49,414 bases of DNA from the NCBI GenBank assembly GCA_020630735.1, contig JAHDIP010000002.1, positions 29,379-78,792 on the forward strand, written 5' to 3'. Positions 1 through 8,721 of this stretch are shown in pieces. The notes beneath the pieces were generated by a model. That model ran no database searches, was not told the origin of the DNA, and saw only the letters and a program-made list of their open reading frames with translations. The position numbers were made by a program, and so were the translations under genes. The first letter of the stretch is position 1, and every line of letters starts with the position of its first letter. Origin of the DNA: Saprospiraceae bacterium. GTDB taxonomy: Bacteria; Bacteroidota; Bacteroidia; Chitinophagales; Saprospiraceae.

Positions 1-3000
1 GGTTCAAATAATGGTCAAGCAGATTTCTGGCCAGGGCCATTATTAGAAGATGATCCTTTCACCGAAGATATTAATGAGACAGGAACTACCAATAAAGAGT
101 TATGCGCTCAATGGGATCGTTTTTTTGAAGTAAAGGGAGAAAGTATTAGGGAGCACCTTCGTTTATATGAAGAGGCTATAGAAGCGGGAGAAGAATATGA
201 TCCCGATTTAATACCAGAGGATGTAAAAGGCTGGCCTGCGCGCGGCAATGAGTTTTTCTTTGAGATGGCGGGTTTCGATTTACCAAACACTAGTGCGGGA
301 TTAGCACCCTTTTGGGATCGTAATGGAGATGCAAATTATAACCCCGATGAAGGAGATTACCCCATTATCCAAATAAGAGGTTGTGAAAAACCTCAATTTC
401 CAGATCAAATGATTTATTGGATTTATAATGATGCGGGTAATATCCATGAGGAGTCTGGTGGCGATGCAATACAAATGGAAATACAGGTACAAGCTTTTGC
501 TTATCAAACAAGTGATGAGTTAAATGATATGACTTTCCAACGATACAGACTGATCAACCGAGCAATAGAGTTTATTGATAGTACTTATTTTGCAATGTGG
601 GTTGATCCTGATTTAGGTTGTTATACCGACGATTATATAGGTTGTGATACTTCCAGAAGTATGGCATATATTTACAATGAAGATGCTGTAGATGGTACTA
701 CTGGTTGTACCTGCGATCAAGGTGTGAATACTTATTGCGAAGATGTTCCAATTTTAGGTATCGATTATTTTAGAGGACCACTCGCTCCAAAGATGATTGA
801 TCCGATTACTGGTGAATTAAGGAATCCTCTTCCAGGAGAAATGCCAGATACCATTATCGAATTAGGTATGTCTTCATTTATGTATTTTAATAGCCCTGCA
901 GGATCCAATCCCAATGGTACTTATGATCCAACAATTGATACAGAATTTTATAATTACCTTTCAGGATCATGGAGAGATGGTACGCCATTAACATATGGAG
1001 GCAACGGCTACAACCCTGGAAGTACCGATTATATTAATTATGCTTTTCCTGATCCCCCTAATGATCCAAATGGTTGGTCAATGTGTACCGCTAACTTAGG
1101 AAGTGGTGATCGTCGTACGGTACAAGCTTCTGGTCCATTTCGTCTCGATCCAGGGGCTGTTAATGAATTAATAGTTGGAGTGGTATGGGTACCTGATATG
1201 GAATATCCTTGTCCTGATATTACTAGACTATTACATGCAGATGATCTTGCTCAAGCATTTTTTGACAATTGTTTTCCTGATCCACCTGCACCAGATGCAC
1301 CAGATGTTTGTTTTGTAGAATTAGATGAAGAAATCATAGCTGTATTATCTAATGACGAAGTTCGGTCTAATAATGCACATGAGCAATTTGAAGGTGTAGA
1401 TCTACTTGCACCTATTGGAGTAGATAGTCTTTACCGATTTGAAGGTTATCAAGTATTCCAGTTAGCAGGTCCAGATGTAAGTATTAGCGAATTAGATAAT
1501 CCTGATAAAGCACGAGTTATTTTTCAAGCAGACTTAAAAAATGGAATCAATAATATTTACAATTGGGAATCAACCTTGAATCCAAATTATTCACCTGCCA
1601 ATCCAGGTCAACCTCAATTTATATGGTCACCAGTTTTGGAGGTAGAGGCAAATGATGAAGGAATCAAACATACATTTAGAATAACAGAAGATCAATTTTC
1701 AAGTGGTGAATCTCGAAAATTGATCAACCACAAGAAATATTATTTTACAGCATTGGCCTATGCTCATAACAATTATTCAGTTTTTAATTCCGAAAGCTTA
1801 TTGGGTCAACGAAAACCATATGTAGCCAGTAATCGAAATATTGGCGATGGCGAAAATATATTTTACACGGTCATCCCACGTCCGATCGTTGACAAAAATC
1901 TAAATGCAAACTATGGCGATGGTGCTATTATCACTCGTTTAGATGGAGTAGGAGTCGGTGGTAACTTTTTAGATATGTCTGACGAAACTAAAGAGACTAT
2001 TTTCGATGGTAGCTTTGATGGAACAATCACATACAAAGCGGGCAAAGGCCCAATAGATATTAAAGTATACGATCCAATCAATGTAAAAGATGGAACATTT
2101 GAATTAACCTTCGTTGATGAAAATATGGATAACGATAAACTAGACAATGAGGTGAAATGGATCTTAAAAGATCTGAATACCAATGAAACGATAGCATCTG
2201 AAACAACTATTGAGCAATTAAACGAACAGCTCATTATTGATTATGGTTTTTCTATAACGATTGGACAAACAGACGATGCTGGTACTAATCCAAATGGGAA
2301 TAATGGAGCAATAGGTTACGAACAAAGTTATGTTGACCCTGATGGTGCAGATTGGTTCGCAGGAATACCAGATGCTGCGGGGGCTCCATTTAATTACATT
2401 CGCAAACCACCAGTAAGTGAACTTGATAGCAAGGAGGCACTGTCTACGATGGGAGCAGGCTTTTTTGTACCCTATGCTTTATGTGATTGGGAGCAATCCA
2501 GTTCAGGTACCATCTACCCATTAGGTGCTTATCTTACCCCAGCTTGGACAGATGATCGAAGTAATTCTCTAAGTCTAGATAAAGATGATCTAGCTAAACT
2601 CAATAATGTAGATATTATCTTTACGTCTGACAAATCAAAATGGAGTCGCTGTATTATTGTCGAAACAGCTAATCATTATTACACCGATTTTACGTTCTTT
2701 CCAACGCACCCGACTTTGCTGACAGAAGGTAGAGCTAAACATATGGATGTACGATTGAGTCCATCTGTCACAAAGTTTGATGATAATGGAGATGGTAAAC
2801 CAGACCAAGATATTGCTTCAGAAGGAACAGGTATGGGGTGGTTCCCTGGTTATGCTATTGATGTAGAAACAGGTGAACGCTTGAATGTCTTTTTTGGTGA
2901 AAACTCAACTTATGATGAGCTTGATCAAGCAGCTATTGCTCCAATCCAAGCATATGATAACGGCAAACCAAATGGTAGAGATATGGCTTGGAACCCAACG

Positions 3001-3759
3001 TCTCAGGTCGTACTAGATACAGAATTAGGTGGGTTCTCCATTTTTAATTACTTATCTGGAGGACAACATTTTATCTATGTGACGAATCAGACCTACGATT
3101 CTTGTGCCTTCCTGCGGGAACGCTTAGATCCTACTTTTGGTAATGATACAGAGTATTATAAATTTGGTGGCTTGAAAAAAATTACTTGGACAGGTTTACC
3201 TATTTTACCACAAGGTCAACAATTACTTTCGTATAAAGATGGTTTGATTCCAAATGATGTAACGATCAAATTACGAGTTGATAATCCATACGATGTAGCA
3301 GTGGGCACCGATCAATTTGAAGGTTATCCTTCGTATCAGTTTACCATAGAAGGAGCAGAATCGAAGGAACTTGTTGGTGTAGAAATAGACGAAGCCTTGG
3401 ATATGATTAATGTGGTACCGAATCCCTATTATGGCTACTCATCGTATGAAACGTCTCAGTTTACTAATATGGTGAAGATTACCAACTTACCCGCCAAATG
3501 TGATGTGAAAATCTTCTCTCTTGATGGACGATTTATTCGCTCATACAAACGAGATGAAGTCGGTGCAGTAAAAACGGGAGCAAATCCACCTATAGGACAA
3601 GGTCAGATCATTCCATCTATAGAGTGGGATATGAAAAATAGTAAAGGAATACCCGTCGCAAGTGGTGTTTATCTGATCCATATTGATGCTGGAGATTTAG
3701 GCGAGCGAGTCATCAAGTGGTTTGGCGTTGCTCGACAATTTGATCCATCAGGTTTGTAA
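1..3759 (+). CDS. Large T9SS-sorted surface/secreted protein, 5' truncated by the window
   Basis: The frame is open from the first base, so the gene starts outside the window; 1252 codons are visible. No enzymatic motif was recognised. The visible part is Asp/Asn/Pro-rich, with an acidic calcium-loop-like stretch near 313-360 (WDRNGDANYNPDEGDYP). The last ~115 residues look like a type A T9SS sorting domain: a VVPNPYYGYSSYE box near 3412, a KIFSLDGR strand and a final SGVYLIHIDAG strand before the stop. By family knowledge such proteins cross the outer membrane through the type IX system and are anchored or released after cleavage. A strong hairpin follows the stop. The function of the long body is unknown; it may be an adhesin or matrix protein. 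Confidence 0.85.
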   Translation, partial: GSNNGQADFWPGPLLEDDPFTEDINETGTTNKELCAQWDRFFEVKGESIREHLRLYEEAIEAGEEYDPDLIPEDVKGWPARGNEFFFEMAGFDLPNTSAGLAPFWDRNGDANYNPDEGDYPIIQIRGCEKPQFPDQMIYWIYNDAGNIHEESGGDAIQMEIQVQAFAYQTSDELNDMTFQRYRLINRAIEFIDSTYFAMWVDPDLGCYTDDYIGCDTSRSMAYIYNEDAVDGTTGCTCDQGVNTYCEDVPILGIDYFRGPLAPKMIDPITGELRNPLPGEMPDTIIELGMSSFMYFNSPAGSNPNGTYDPTIDTEFYNYLSGSWRDGTPLTYGGNGYNPGSTDYINYAFPDPPNDPNGWSMCTANLGSGDRRTVQASGPFRLDPGAVNELIVGVVWVPDMEYPCPDITRLLHADDLAQAFFDNCFPDPPAPDAPDVCFVELDEEIIAVLSNDEVRSNNAHEQFEGVDLLAPIGVDSLYRFEGYQVFQLAGPDVSISELDNPDKARVIFQADLKNGINNIYNWESTLNPNYSPANPGQPQFIWSPVLEVEANDEGIKHTFRITEDQFSSGESRKLINHKKYYFTALAYAHNNYSVFNSESLLGQRKPYVASNRNIGDGENIFYTVIPRPIVDKNLNANYGDGAIITRLDGVGVGGNFLDMSDETKETIFDGSFDGTITYKAGKGPIDIKVYDPINVKDGTFELTFVDENMDNDKLDNEVKWILKDLNTNETIASETTIEQLNEQLIIDYGFSITIGQTDDAGTNPNGNNGAIGYEQSYVDPDGADWFAGIPDAAGAPFNYIRKPPVSELDSKEALSTMGAGFFVPYALCDWEQSSSGTIYPLGAYLTPAWTDDRSNSLSLDKDDLAKLNNVDIIFTSDKSKWSRCIIVETANHYYTDFTFFPTHPTLLTEGRAKHMDVRLSPSVTKFDDNGDGKPDQDIASEGTGMGWFPGYAIDVETGERLNVFFGENSTYDELDQAAIAPIQAYDNGKPNGRDMAWNPTSQVVLDTELGGFSIFNYLSGGQHFIYVTNQTYDSCAFLRERLDPTFGNDTEYYKFGGLKKITWTGLPILPQGQQLLSYKDGLIPNDVTIKLRVDNPYDVAVGTDQFEGYPSYQFTIEGAESKELVGVEIDEALDMINVVPNPYYGYSSYETSQFTNMVKITNLPAKCDVKIFSLDGRFIRSYKRDEVGAVKTGANPPIGQGQIIPSIEWDMKNSKGIPVASGVYLIHIDAGDLGERVIKWFGVARQFDPSGL

Positions 3760-4061
3760 GTGGGTTATTTTTTCAAATATTATTTTACTTTTACGTATTT
3801 TTTTGTAATTTTAATCATACTTTAAAAGAAAGAACGTTTCTAAACGTAATGTTAGGAACGTTCTTTCCTTTTGGTAAAACATATTAAACCCGCTAGAATA
3901 ATAAACAATAAGCCTCTAAAAAAGCGTAGTATTTACTCATAAAATAGAGGAATTTACTTCAAAAATTTTTACTTATAGTAAATTTTATTAATATTAGGTT
4001 TTCTAAGAAGGCTATTCTTAGAACTCATTCTTTACTATCGAAATTTTAAAACCATATAGAA
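3760..4061. other. Intergenic region before greA
   Basis: About 300 bases, holding the terminator at 3828-3872. No convincing gene or clear TAnnTTTG promoter box was seen; the remainder is AT-rich spacer that must carry the greA promoter. Confidence 0.5.
3828..3872 (+). terminator. Rho-independent-type terminator after the first surface-protein gene
   Basis: An 11-bp perfect stem (GAAAGAACGTT at 3828-3838 with AACGTTCTTTC at 3857-3867) encloses an 18-nt loop and is followed by CTTTT. It lies about 70 bases after the stop at 3759, on the correct strand. Confidence 0.7.
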
Positions 4062-4532
4062 ATGGCACAGACATATATTACTCAAGAAGGTTATGATCGC
4101 TTAATGGCTGAGTTGGAGGAGATGAAAACTACTGAACGACAAAAAATTGCTAGAGCAATTGCGGAAGCAAGAGAAAAAGGCGATCTTTCTGAGAATGCAG
4201 AGTATAAAGCAGCTAAAGACGACCAAGGAATGTTGGAATTGAAAATTAACCAACTCGAAGGTAAATTGGCTGGAGCTCGAATTTTAGATACGAGTCAAAT
4301 CAATACTTCTCAAGTGTCGTTATTGACAAAAGTTACTATCCGTAATGTCAAAAACAATGCTCAATTGACCTACACAATTGTTCCTGAAGTAGAGGCAAAT
4401 CTAAAAGAAAAAAAGATATCATCTACATCACCAGTAGGTAAGGGGCTTATGGGCAAGAAAGTTGGTGAAATTGCTGTAGTAGAAACGCCAAGAGGAGGAA
4501 TTGAATTTGAAATTATGAATATCTCCTTATAA
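4062..4532 (+). CDS. greA: Transcription elongation factor GreA
   Basis: The 156-residue protein matches GreA in length and layout. GreA binds the RNA polymerase secondary channel and stimulates cleavage of backtracked RNA, releasing stalled complexes. The N-terminal coiled coil (residues ~1-75) carries the tip sequence EKGDLSENAEYKAAKDDQ, whose acidic residues coordinate the catalytic magnesium in the family. The C-terminal FKBP-like domain (~80-156) contains the SPVGKGLMGKKVGE stretch typical of GreA/GreB. The next gene, a HIT protein, starts two bases after this stop, so the two are almost certainly one transcript and probably translationally coupled. GreA rather than GreB is favoured by the overall match; no anomaly was seen. 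Confidence 0.97.
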   Translation: MAQTYITQEGYDRLMAELEEMKTTERQKIARAIAEAREKGDLSENAEYKAAKDDQGMLELKINQLEGKLAGARILDTSQINTSQVSLLTKVTIRNVKNNAQLTYTIVPEVEANLKEKKISSTSPVGKGLMGKKVGEIAVVETPRGGIEFEIMNISL

Positions 4533-4534
4533 CT

Positions 4535-4930
4535 ATGGCGAGTATCTTTACACGAATTATCAATGGTGAAATTCCTTGTCATAAAATTGCAGAATCAGAA
4601 AACTATCTCGCTTTTTTAGACATTAGTCCTCTTGCAAAGGGGCATACGTTAGTTATTCCTAAAAAGGAAGTAGATTATATTTATGATCTGGATGATGATA
4701 CGCTTTCAGGCTTAATGCTTTTTTCCAAAGGGGTTGCTAAAGCAATCGAAAAAGTTATGCCTTGTGCAAGAATTGGTGTAACAGTTATAGGGCTAGAAGT
4801 ACCTCACGCACACGTGCACCTTATCCCAATAGACAATGTAAAAGATATGAATTTTGAAAAGCCAAAGCTCACTATTGAGCATACTGAATTAGCAGAAATC
4901 GCTGAAAAAATTCGCACAGAATACGACTAA
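4535..4930 (+). CDS. HIT family nucleotide hydrolase/transferase
   Basis: A 131-residue protein with the defining histidine triad HAHVHLIP (H91, H93, H95) close to the C terminus and the family's N-terminal IFTRIINGEIPCHKI. HIT proteins of this branch (HinT-like) hydrolyse adenosine phosphoramidates and related nucleotides via a nucleotidyl-histidine intermediate in the cytoplasm. The length is normal for HinT. It follows greA by two bases, a pairing seen in other Bacteroidota, and ends in a terminator hairpin shared with the convergent esterase gene. The physiological substrate cannot be read from sequence. Confidence 0.95.
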   Translation: MASIFTRIINGEIPCHKIAESENYLAFLDISPLAKGHTLVIPKKEVDYIYDLDDDTLSGLMLFSKGVAKAIEKVMPCARIGVTVIGLEVPHAHVHLIPIDNVKDMNFEKPKLTIEHTELAEIAEKIRTEYD

Positions 4931-4948
4931 TAATCAATGATAAGTAAT

Positions 4949-4987
4949 CAATAATTCTTCTTGGCTTACTGCGAAGAAGAATTATTG
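4949..4987. terminator. Bidirectional terminator overlapping the end of the esterase gene
   Basis: A perfect 14-bp stem (CAATAATTCTTCTT at 4949-4962, its complement at 4974-4987) has an 11-nt loop. It sits between the convergent HIT and esterase genes. Its right arm lies inside the esterase reading frame and encodes that protein's Asn/Ser-rich tail. Confidence 0.6.
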
Positions 4988-5871
4988 CTACTATTAATTT
5001 GACTAAATGCCCAGACCAAAAAATCAGGCATGATTGCACCCCAAGTTTTTGTATTGTGTTGCCCGTTTGGCACTTCTACATACTTGATGTCATCATCCGA
5101 ATAACCTAGTTTTTTTAATTCTTTTATCAAGTCTAGTGTATCATCAATGGCATCTATAATTCCGTTATTATTTCTATCTCCTTCCTCGTCTTTTGTACCT
5201 GTCTGAAACCAAAATTGTAGATTGTCTTTACACTCATCTTCTTTGATAATAGTATGCATTATTCTATTCGCATCGGGGTTGTTCTCATCAAATTCGGTTG
5301 ATCTCCACCAGAGTGCACCTGAGAATACACCGACCTTTCCAAAAATATCTGGATGCTGCCAAGCAATATCTAATGCAGACAAACCGCCTAGAGAAAATCC
5401 AGCAATAACACTTGATTGTTCCTCATGTATTGATCGATAATTTTTGTGCACATAAGGGATCAATTCAGAAACTAAAAACTGGGTATATTTTTTCGCTTTG
5501 CTCCCTCTCTGTTTATAATCGGCTTGACTTGCCGTTCCATATTCTTGCATCCGATCAGCATTAGCATGCGGAGCAATAACGATGATTTCTCCAATACGAT
5601 TTGAATTGAAAAGGCTGCTTAGTGTATAAACAAGTTCAACGGCTTCCATATCTTGACCATCATTTAGATACAAACAAGGATAATTTTTTGAAGAGCTGTA
5701 ATAAGAAGGAGGAAGGAAAATATCTATCAAAACAGTGCGATCCAATTGTTTTGAATGAAAATCAGGGATACGTTTGACCGTTACAGGAAGATTTTTATGT
5801 TCAGATTGCCTAATACCTAGAACTTCCTTCTTCTTAAATATTTTTTGGAAAAACCGTTTTAAATAAGTCAT
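4966..5871 (-). CDS. Esterase D/enterochelin esterase-like alpha/beta hydrolase
   Basis: 301 residues of the putative esterase (esterase D) family. The nucleophile elbow is GFSLGG with Ser160; the likely catalytic His is H272 in NGQHNTKTW near the C terminus. The oxyanion-side strand YLNDGQDM (~69-75) is typical. No signal peptide is seen: the N terminus is basic (RFFQKIFKKK), so the protein is probably cytoplasmic or peripheral to the membrane. An acidic insertion around residues 230-244 (DRNNNGIIDAIDD) resembles an EF-hand/dockerin calcium loop. The family hydrolyses carboxyl esters or siderophore esters; the substrate here is unknown. It faces the ATP-grasp operon across a divergent intergenic region, and a second esterase-D protein lies at 16021-17154. 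Confidence 0.88.
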   Translation of the reverse strand: MTYLKRFFQKIFKKKEVLGIRQSEHKNLPVTVKRIPDFHSKQLDRTVLIDIFLPPSYYSSSKNYPCLYLNDGQDMEAVELVYTLSSLFNSNRIGEIIVIAPHANADRMQEYGTASQADYKQRGSKAKKYTQFLVSELIPYVHKNYRSIHEEQSSVIAGFSLGGLSALDIAWQHPDIFGKVGVFSGALWWRSTEFDENNPDANRIMHTIIKEDECKDNLQFWFQTGTKDEEGDRNNNGIIDAIDDTLDLIKELKKLGYSDDDIKYVEVPNGQHNTKTWGAIMPDFLVWAFSQINSSNNSSSQ

Positions 5872-6176
5872 TTATTATTAAAATAAGTTGAGAAACAAAA
5901 TACTGTTCTGATAAGGATAGTGAAATGAGGAATTACATCAAATCTTCTTATGAAAAGTTTCATGTGTTCATCGCTGAAAATAAACCATTTAGGCTTTAAA
6001 AGCAATAAAAATGTCGTATCTTTGCGCCCAGTTTGAGCTATAGGATTTGGTTTGGAAGGATTCTTTAAAGAAACGCTAAAAATAGTTCAAATGTTTCAAT
6101 CAGGAGGGATAGGAGAAAACGAGTAGACAAAATCATTCACTTTATTCATAATCATCAATCAAACTCTAATCATCTT
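5872..6176. other. Divergent intergenic region between esterase and ATP-grasp operon
   Basis: 305 bases between divergent starts. It contains the TATCTTTG promoter box at 6017-6024 and an isolated SD-like AGGAGGG near 6102-6108 that is about 70 bases from the 6177 start and has no nearby ATG, so it is unlikely to serve translation. No RNA gene was recognised. Confidence 0.45.
6017..6024 (+). promoter_or_regulatory. Bacteroidota-type -7 promoter box (TATCTTTG)
   Basis: TATCTTTG matches the Bacteroidota -7 consensus TAnnTTTG exactly; only a weak TTTA is visible at the expected -33 position. It would give a leader of about 145 bases for the ATP-grasp gene at 6177. Confidence 0.45.
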
Positions 6177-7646
6177 ATGAAAAAGATTGGAATCTTATTT
6201 GGACAAGAAAATACTTTTCCACAAGCATTTATCGATCGTATCAATCAAAAAAATGTAAAAGGTATTATCGCAGAGCCTGTTCATTTAGAAGAAGTAACTC
6301 AAGGTGCACCTTCTGGCTATGCTGTTATCGTAGATCGTATTTCACAAGACGTACCTTTCTATCGCGCTTACTTAAAAAATGCTGCCCTTACAGGAACTGC
6401 TGTGATCAACAATCCATTTTGGTGGAGTGCTGATGAGAAATTTTTTAATAATGCTTTAGCAATTCATGCAGGCGTTCCTGTACCTAAAACGGTATTATTA
6501 CCGTCTAAAGGCATGCCTGAAGATACGAGCGCCAATTCATTCAGAAACTTAAAGTTTCCACTCGAATGGGATTCAATCTTTGAAAGCCTTGGAGGATTTC
6601 CTCTATACATGAAACCTTATGCAGGTGGTGGTTGGAAAAATGTGTATAAGTTACATAGTAAAGAAGAATTTTTTGCAGCTTATAACGAAACAGGTCGTTT
6701 GGTTATGATGCTACAAGAGACAATCGACTTTACAGAGTACTTCAGATGCTATTGTATCGGTGGGAAAAATGTACGTGTGATGCCATACGAACCACGTAAT
6801 CCTCATCACTTACGTTATGTAGTGGACGGAGAACCTACTGATCCAAAAACATTAGCATTAGTTGAAAAATTGGTAATTCGATTGAACCAAGCCTTAGGGT
6901 ATGATTTGAATACTGTCGAGTTTGCAATGCGTGATGGTATTCCTTATGCTATTGATTTTTGTAATCCAGCACCAGATGCTGAATTGACGTCTGTTGGAGA
7001 AGAAAATTTTGAATGGGTTGTTGAAAATATGGCTAATTATGCTATCGAAAGAGCACAACAGCAGGATGTTACTAAAGGCAACTTATCTTGGGGAGACTTT
7101 ATGAAAGATGCTGTAGATGGTAAGGCATATAAGCATAAAGAAAAGACTTCTAAAGCTAAACCTGCTGGTAAAAAAGCAACTAAAAAAACGACTAAATCTA
7201 AAGCAAAAGTTGCATCAAAAACAGTTGCTAAGACTCCAGCTAAAAAAGTGGCAAAAGCAAAAACAGTAGAAAAGAAAGCAACTAAACCAGTTGTAAAGAA
7301 GGCTACTAAAACTATAAAAAGAATTACTGGTACTAAAGTGACTAAGAAAATAAATGTTGTACCTGAACGCCCAATGACAAAAACGGAAAAAGCGGCAGCT
7401 CAACGTAATTTGCTTTCTAAATTAGGGAAAGCAACCGCAAAGGATAAAGATGATTTGAAAATTATCAAAGGAGTAGGACCAAAGCTAGAAGGTATTTTAA
7501 ACAAATTAGGCATTTATACTTATCAGCAAGTGAGCAAAATGACTAAACCTGAGTACGCATTAGTAGATGCTCTAATAGATGCTTTCAAAGGTAGAGGACA
7601 ACGTGATAATTGGGCAGGGCAGGCGAAAAAATTAGTAAAGAAATAA
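6177..7646 (+). CDS. ATP-grasp ligase fused to histone-H1-like tail and helix-hairpin-helix domain
   Basis: 489 residues in three parts. Residues ~1-300 form a RimK-like ATP-grasp domain: a lysine before a glycine-rich loop in LYMKPYAGGGW (K146), an EYFRCYCIGG strand, and the metal-binding pair VEFAM (E248) and IDFCNP (D260, N263). This fold joins a carboxylate to an amine or thiol through an acyl phosphate. Residues ~318-392 are a low-complexity Lys/Ala/Thr/Val tail resembling histone H1. Residues ~425-489 form a helix-hairpin-helix module (DDLKIIKGVGPKLEGIL, then an Asp/Ala-rich helix and DNWAGQAKKL) like those in ribosomal L21-type and NuoE-type C-terminal extensions. No signal peptide is visible. 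A GATase-like gene follows after two hairpins. The substrate is unknown; ligase chemistry is well supported, nucleic-acid tethering is inference. Confidence 0.85.
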   Translation: MKKIGILFGQENTFPQAFIDRINQKNVKGIIAEPVHLEEVTQGAPSGYAVIVDRISQDVPFYRAYLKNAALTGTAVINNPFWWSADEKFFNNALAIHAGVPVPKTVLLPSKGMPEDTSANSFRNLKFPLEWDSIFESLGGFPLYMKPYAGGGWKNVYKLHSKEEFFAAYNETGRLVMMLQETIDFTEYFRCYCIGGKNVRVMPYEPRNPHHLRYVVDGEPTDPKTLALVEKLVIRLNQALGYDLNTVEFAMRDGIPYAIDFCNPAPDAELTSVGEENFEWVVENMANYAIERAQQQDVTKGNLSWGDFMKDAVDGKAYKHKEKTSKAKPAGKKATKKTTKSKAKVASKTVAKTPAKKVAKAKTVEKKATKPVVKKATKTIKRITGTKVTKKINVVPERPMTKTEKAAAQRNLLSKLGKATAKDKDDLKIIKGVGPKLEGILNKLGIYTYQQVSKMTKPEYALVDALIDAFKGRGQRDNWAGQAKKLVKK

Positions 7647-7650
7647 GCAT

Positions 7651-7671
7651 TAGACTTCATACTGAAGTCTA
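7651..7671 (+). promoter_or_regulatory. Small perfect hairpin after the ATP-grasp gene
   Basis: A 9-bp perfect stem (TAGACTTCA/TGAAGTCTA) with a 3-nt loop begins four bases after the stop. It lacks a T-run, so it is more likely a processing, pausing or stability element than a simple terminator. Confidence 0.4.
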
Positions 7672-7698
7672 CGTATAATAAGATAGTTGATACCAGAT

Positions 7699-7748
7699 TG
7701 TTGGGTGGGCATGACTTTTGCAAACTAGATTAGTTAGCCCACCCAACA
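7699..7748 (+). promoter_or_regulatory. GC-rich hairpin abutting the start of the GATase-like gene
   Basis: A 12-bp perfect stem (TGTTGGGTGGGC at 7699-7710, GCCCACCCAACA at 7737-7748) ends three bases before the ATG at 7752. The stem is very GC-rich for this genome. Its 26-nt loop contains a minimal ORF (ATG at 7711, five codons, then TAG). It could hide the initiation region. Confidence 0.5.
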
Positions 7749-7751
7749 TTC

Positions 7752-8600
7752 ATGAAATACATAAACTACACAGAAATGTACACAAGAAGAAGAAAACTTG
7801 CCATACTTGATATGTATGACAACACGCCAAACAAAGGAATGGGCAATATCAAAGCCCTAGTTGATCTTTATAAAGACGAATTAGATTGGCAAGTATTTGA
7901 TGTTAGAGGTAAGGCAGAAGTGCCAGATACAAGTTTTGATATTTACATCTCTACAGGTGGTCCAGGTAATCCTTTAGATGGCGATGGTATTTGGGATAAA
8001 AAATACTATGATCTTATCGACCAATTATGGAAAATGAATAAAGTGGAAGAAGGTCCTAAAAAGCATGTCTTCTTTATCTGCCACTCTTTCCAGATGGTTT
8101 GCCATCACTTTAATTTAGCTCAGATCACAAAACGTCACAAGCGTTCTTTTGGAACTTATCGAGCACATAAAACTCCAGCAGGTAAAAAAGAGGTTTTGTT
8201 TGATGGATTAGCTGATCCTTTTTATGTAGCTGATTTTAGAGACTATCAAGTTGTTCAACCAAATTATGATGCGATAGATCGTATTGGGGCTAAGATTGCC
8301 CTATTAGAAAAAATTCGTCCAAACGTCGATTTTGAACGTGCAATTATGGCCGTTCGATTATCTGATGAATTTTTTGCTACTCAGTTTCACCCAGAAGCGG
8401 ACCCAGTAGGTATGGTGGTTCATTTCGAAGACCCGAAACAACGAGAGGCAGTAATCAATGAGCATGGAATCGAAAAGTATGAGAAAATGCTCCGAGATTT
8501 AAATGATCCTGATAAAATTGAAAATACTTATCGTACTATTCTTCCTGCATTTTTGGAAACAGCAATTGAGGCTTTAAATGCGGAACTAGTAGTGGCGTAA
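7752..8600 (+). CDS. Class I glutamine amidotransferase-like protein
   Basis: 282 residues with a triad-type GATase1 layout: the glycine-rich YISTGGPGNPLDGDG stretch (~71-85), the nucleophile elbow FICHSFQMVCHHF with Cys near 110-120, and the His-Glu pair in TQFHPEADP (~212-220). Such domains release ammonia from glutamine for a partner synthetase, or act as stand-alone amidases or hydrolases. No synthetase domain is fused, so the adjacent ATP-grasp proteins are the obvious partners. The elbow reads CHS rather than the usual CxG(I/L)CxGxQ, so true glutaminase activity needs testing. An alternative start at 7776 (MYTRRRKLAIL) would place the upstream hairpin 28 bases away instead of three. The gene ends in a terminator. 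Confidence 0.82.
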   Translation: MKYINYTEMYTRRRKLAILDMYDNTPNKGMGNIKALVDLYKDELDWQVFDVRGKAEVPDTSFDIYISTGGPGNPLDGDGIWDKKYYDLIDQLWKMNKVEEGPKKHVFFICHSFQMVCHHFNLAQITKRHKRSFGTYRAHKTPAGKKEVLFDGLADPFYVADFRDYQVVQPNYDAIDRIGAKIALLEKIRPNVDFERAIMAVRLSDEFFATQFHPEADPVGMVVHFEDPKQREAVINEHGIEKYEKMLRDLNDPDKIENTYRTILPAFLETAIEALNAELVVA

Positions 8601-8633
8601 AAACATATTTAATAAAAAAACAATATAAGTTAT

Positions 8634-8675
8634 AAGAAGTAGCTAAAATAATATATTTTAGCTACTTCTTTCGTT
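8634..8675 (+). terminator. Terminator after the GATase-like gene
   Basis: A 17-bp perfect stem (8634-8650 with 8654-8670, centred on the AGCTA motif) has a 3-nt loop and is followed by TCGTTTT. It probably separates the next ATP-grasp-like gene into its own transcript or allows partial readthrough. Confidence 0.7.
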
Positions 8676-8721
8676 TTACCCCAATAGTAAAAATATTACT
8701 TAACCTCCTATTCCTGTAGAA

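Noticed and set aside
1-14. GGTTCAAAT-like start of the window as a tRNA T-loop
   Set aside because: No acceptor, D or anticodon arm is present and the bases lie in an open surface-protein frame.
1911-2234. 107-codon minus-strand frame in the first surface-protein gene
   Set aside because: Ser/Ile/Val-rich antisense shadow of a continuous plus-strand frame ending in a clear T9SS-type tail.
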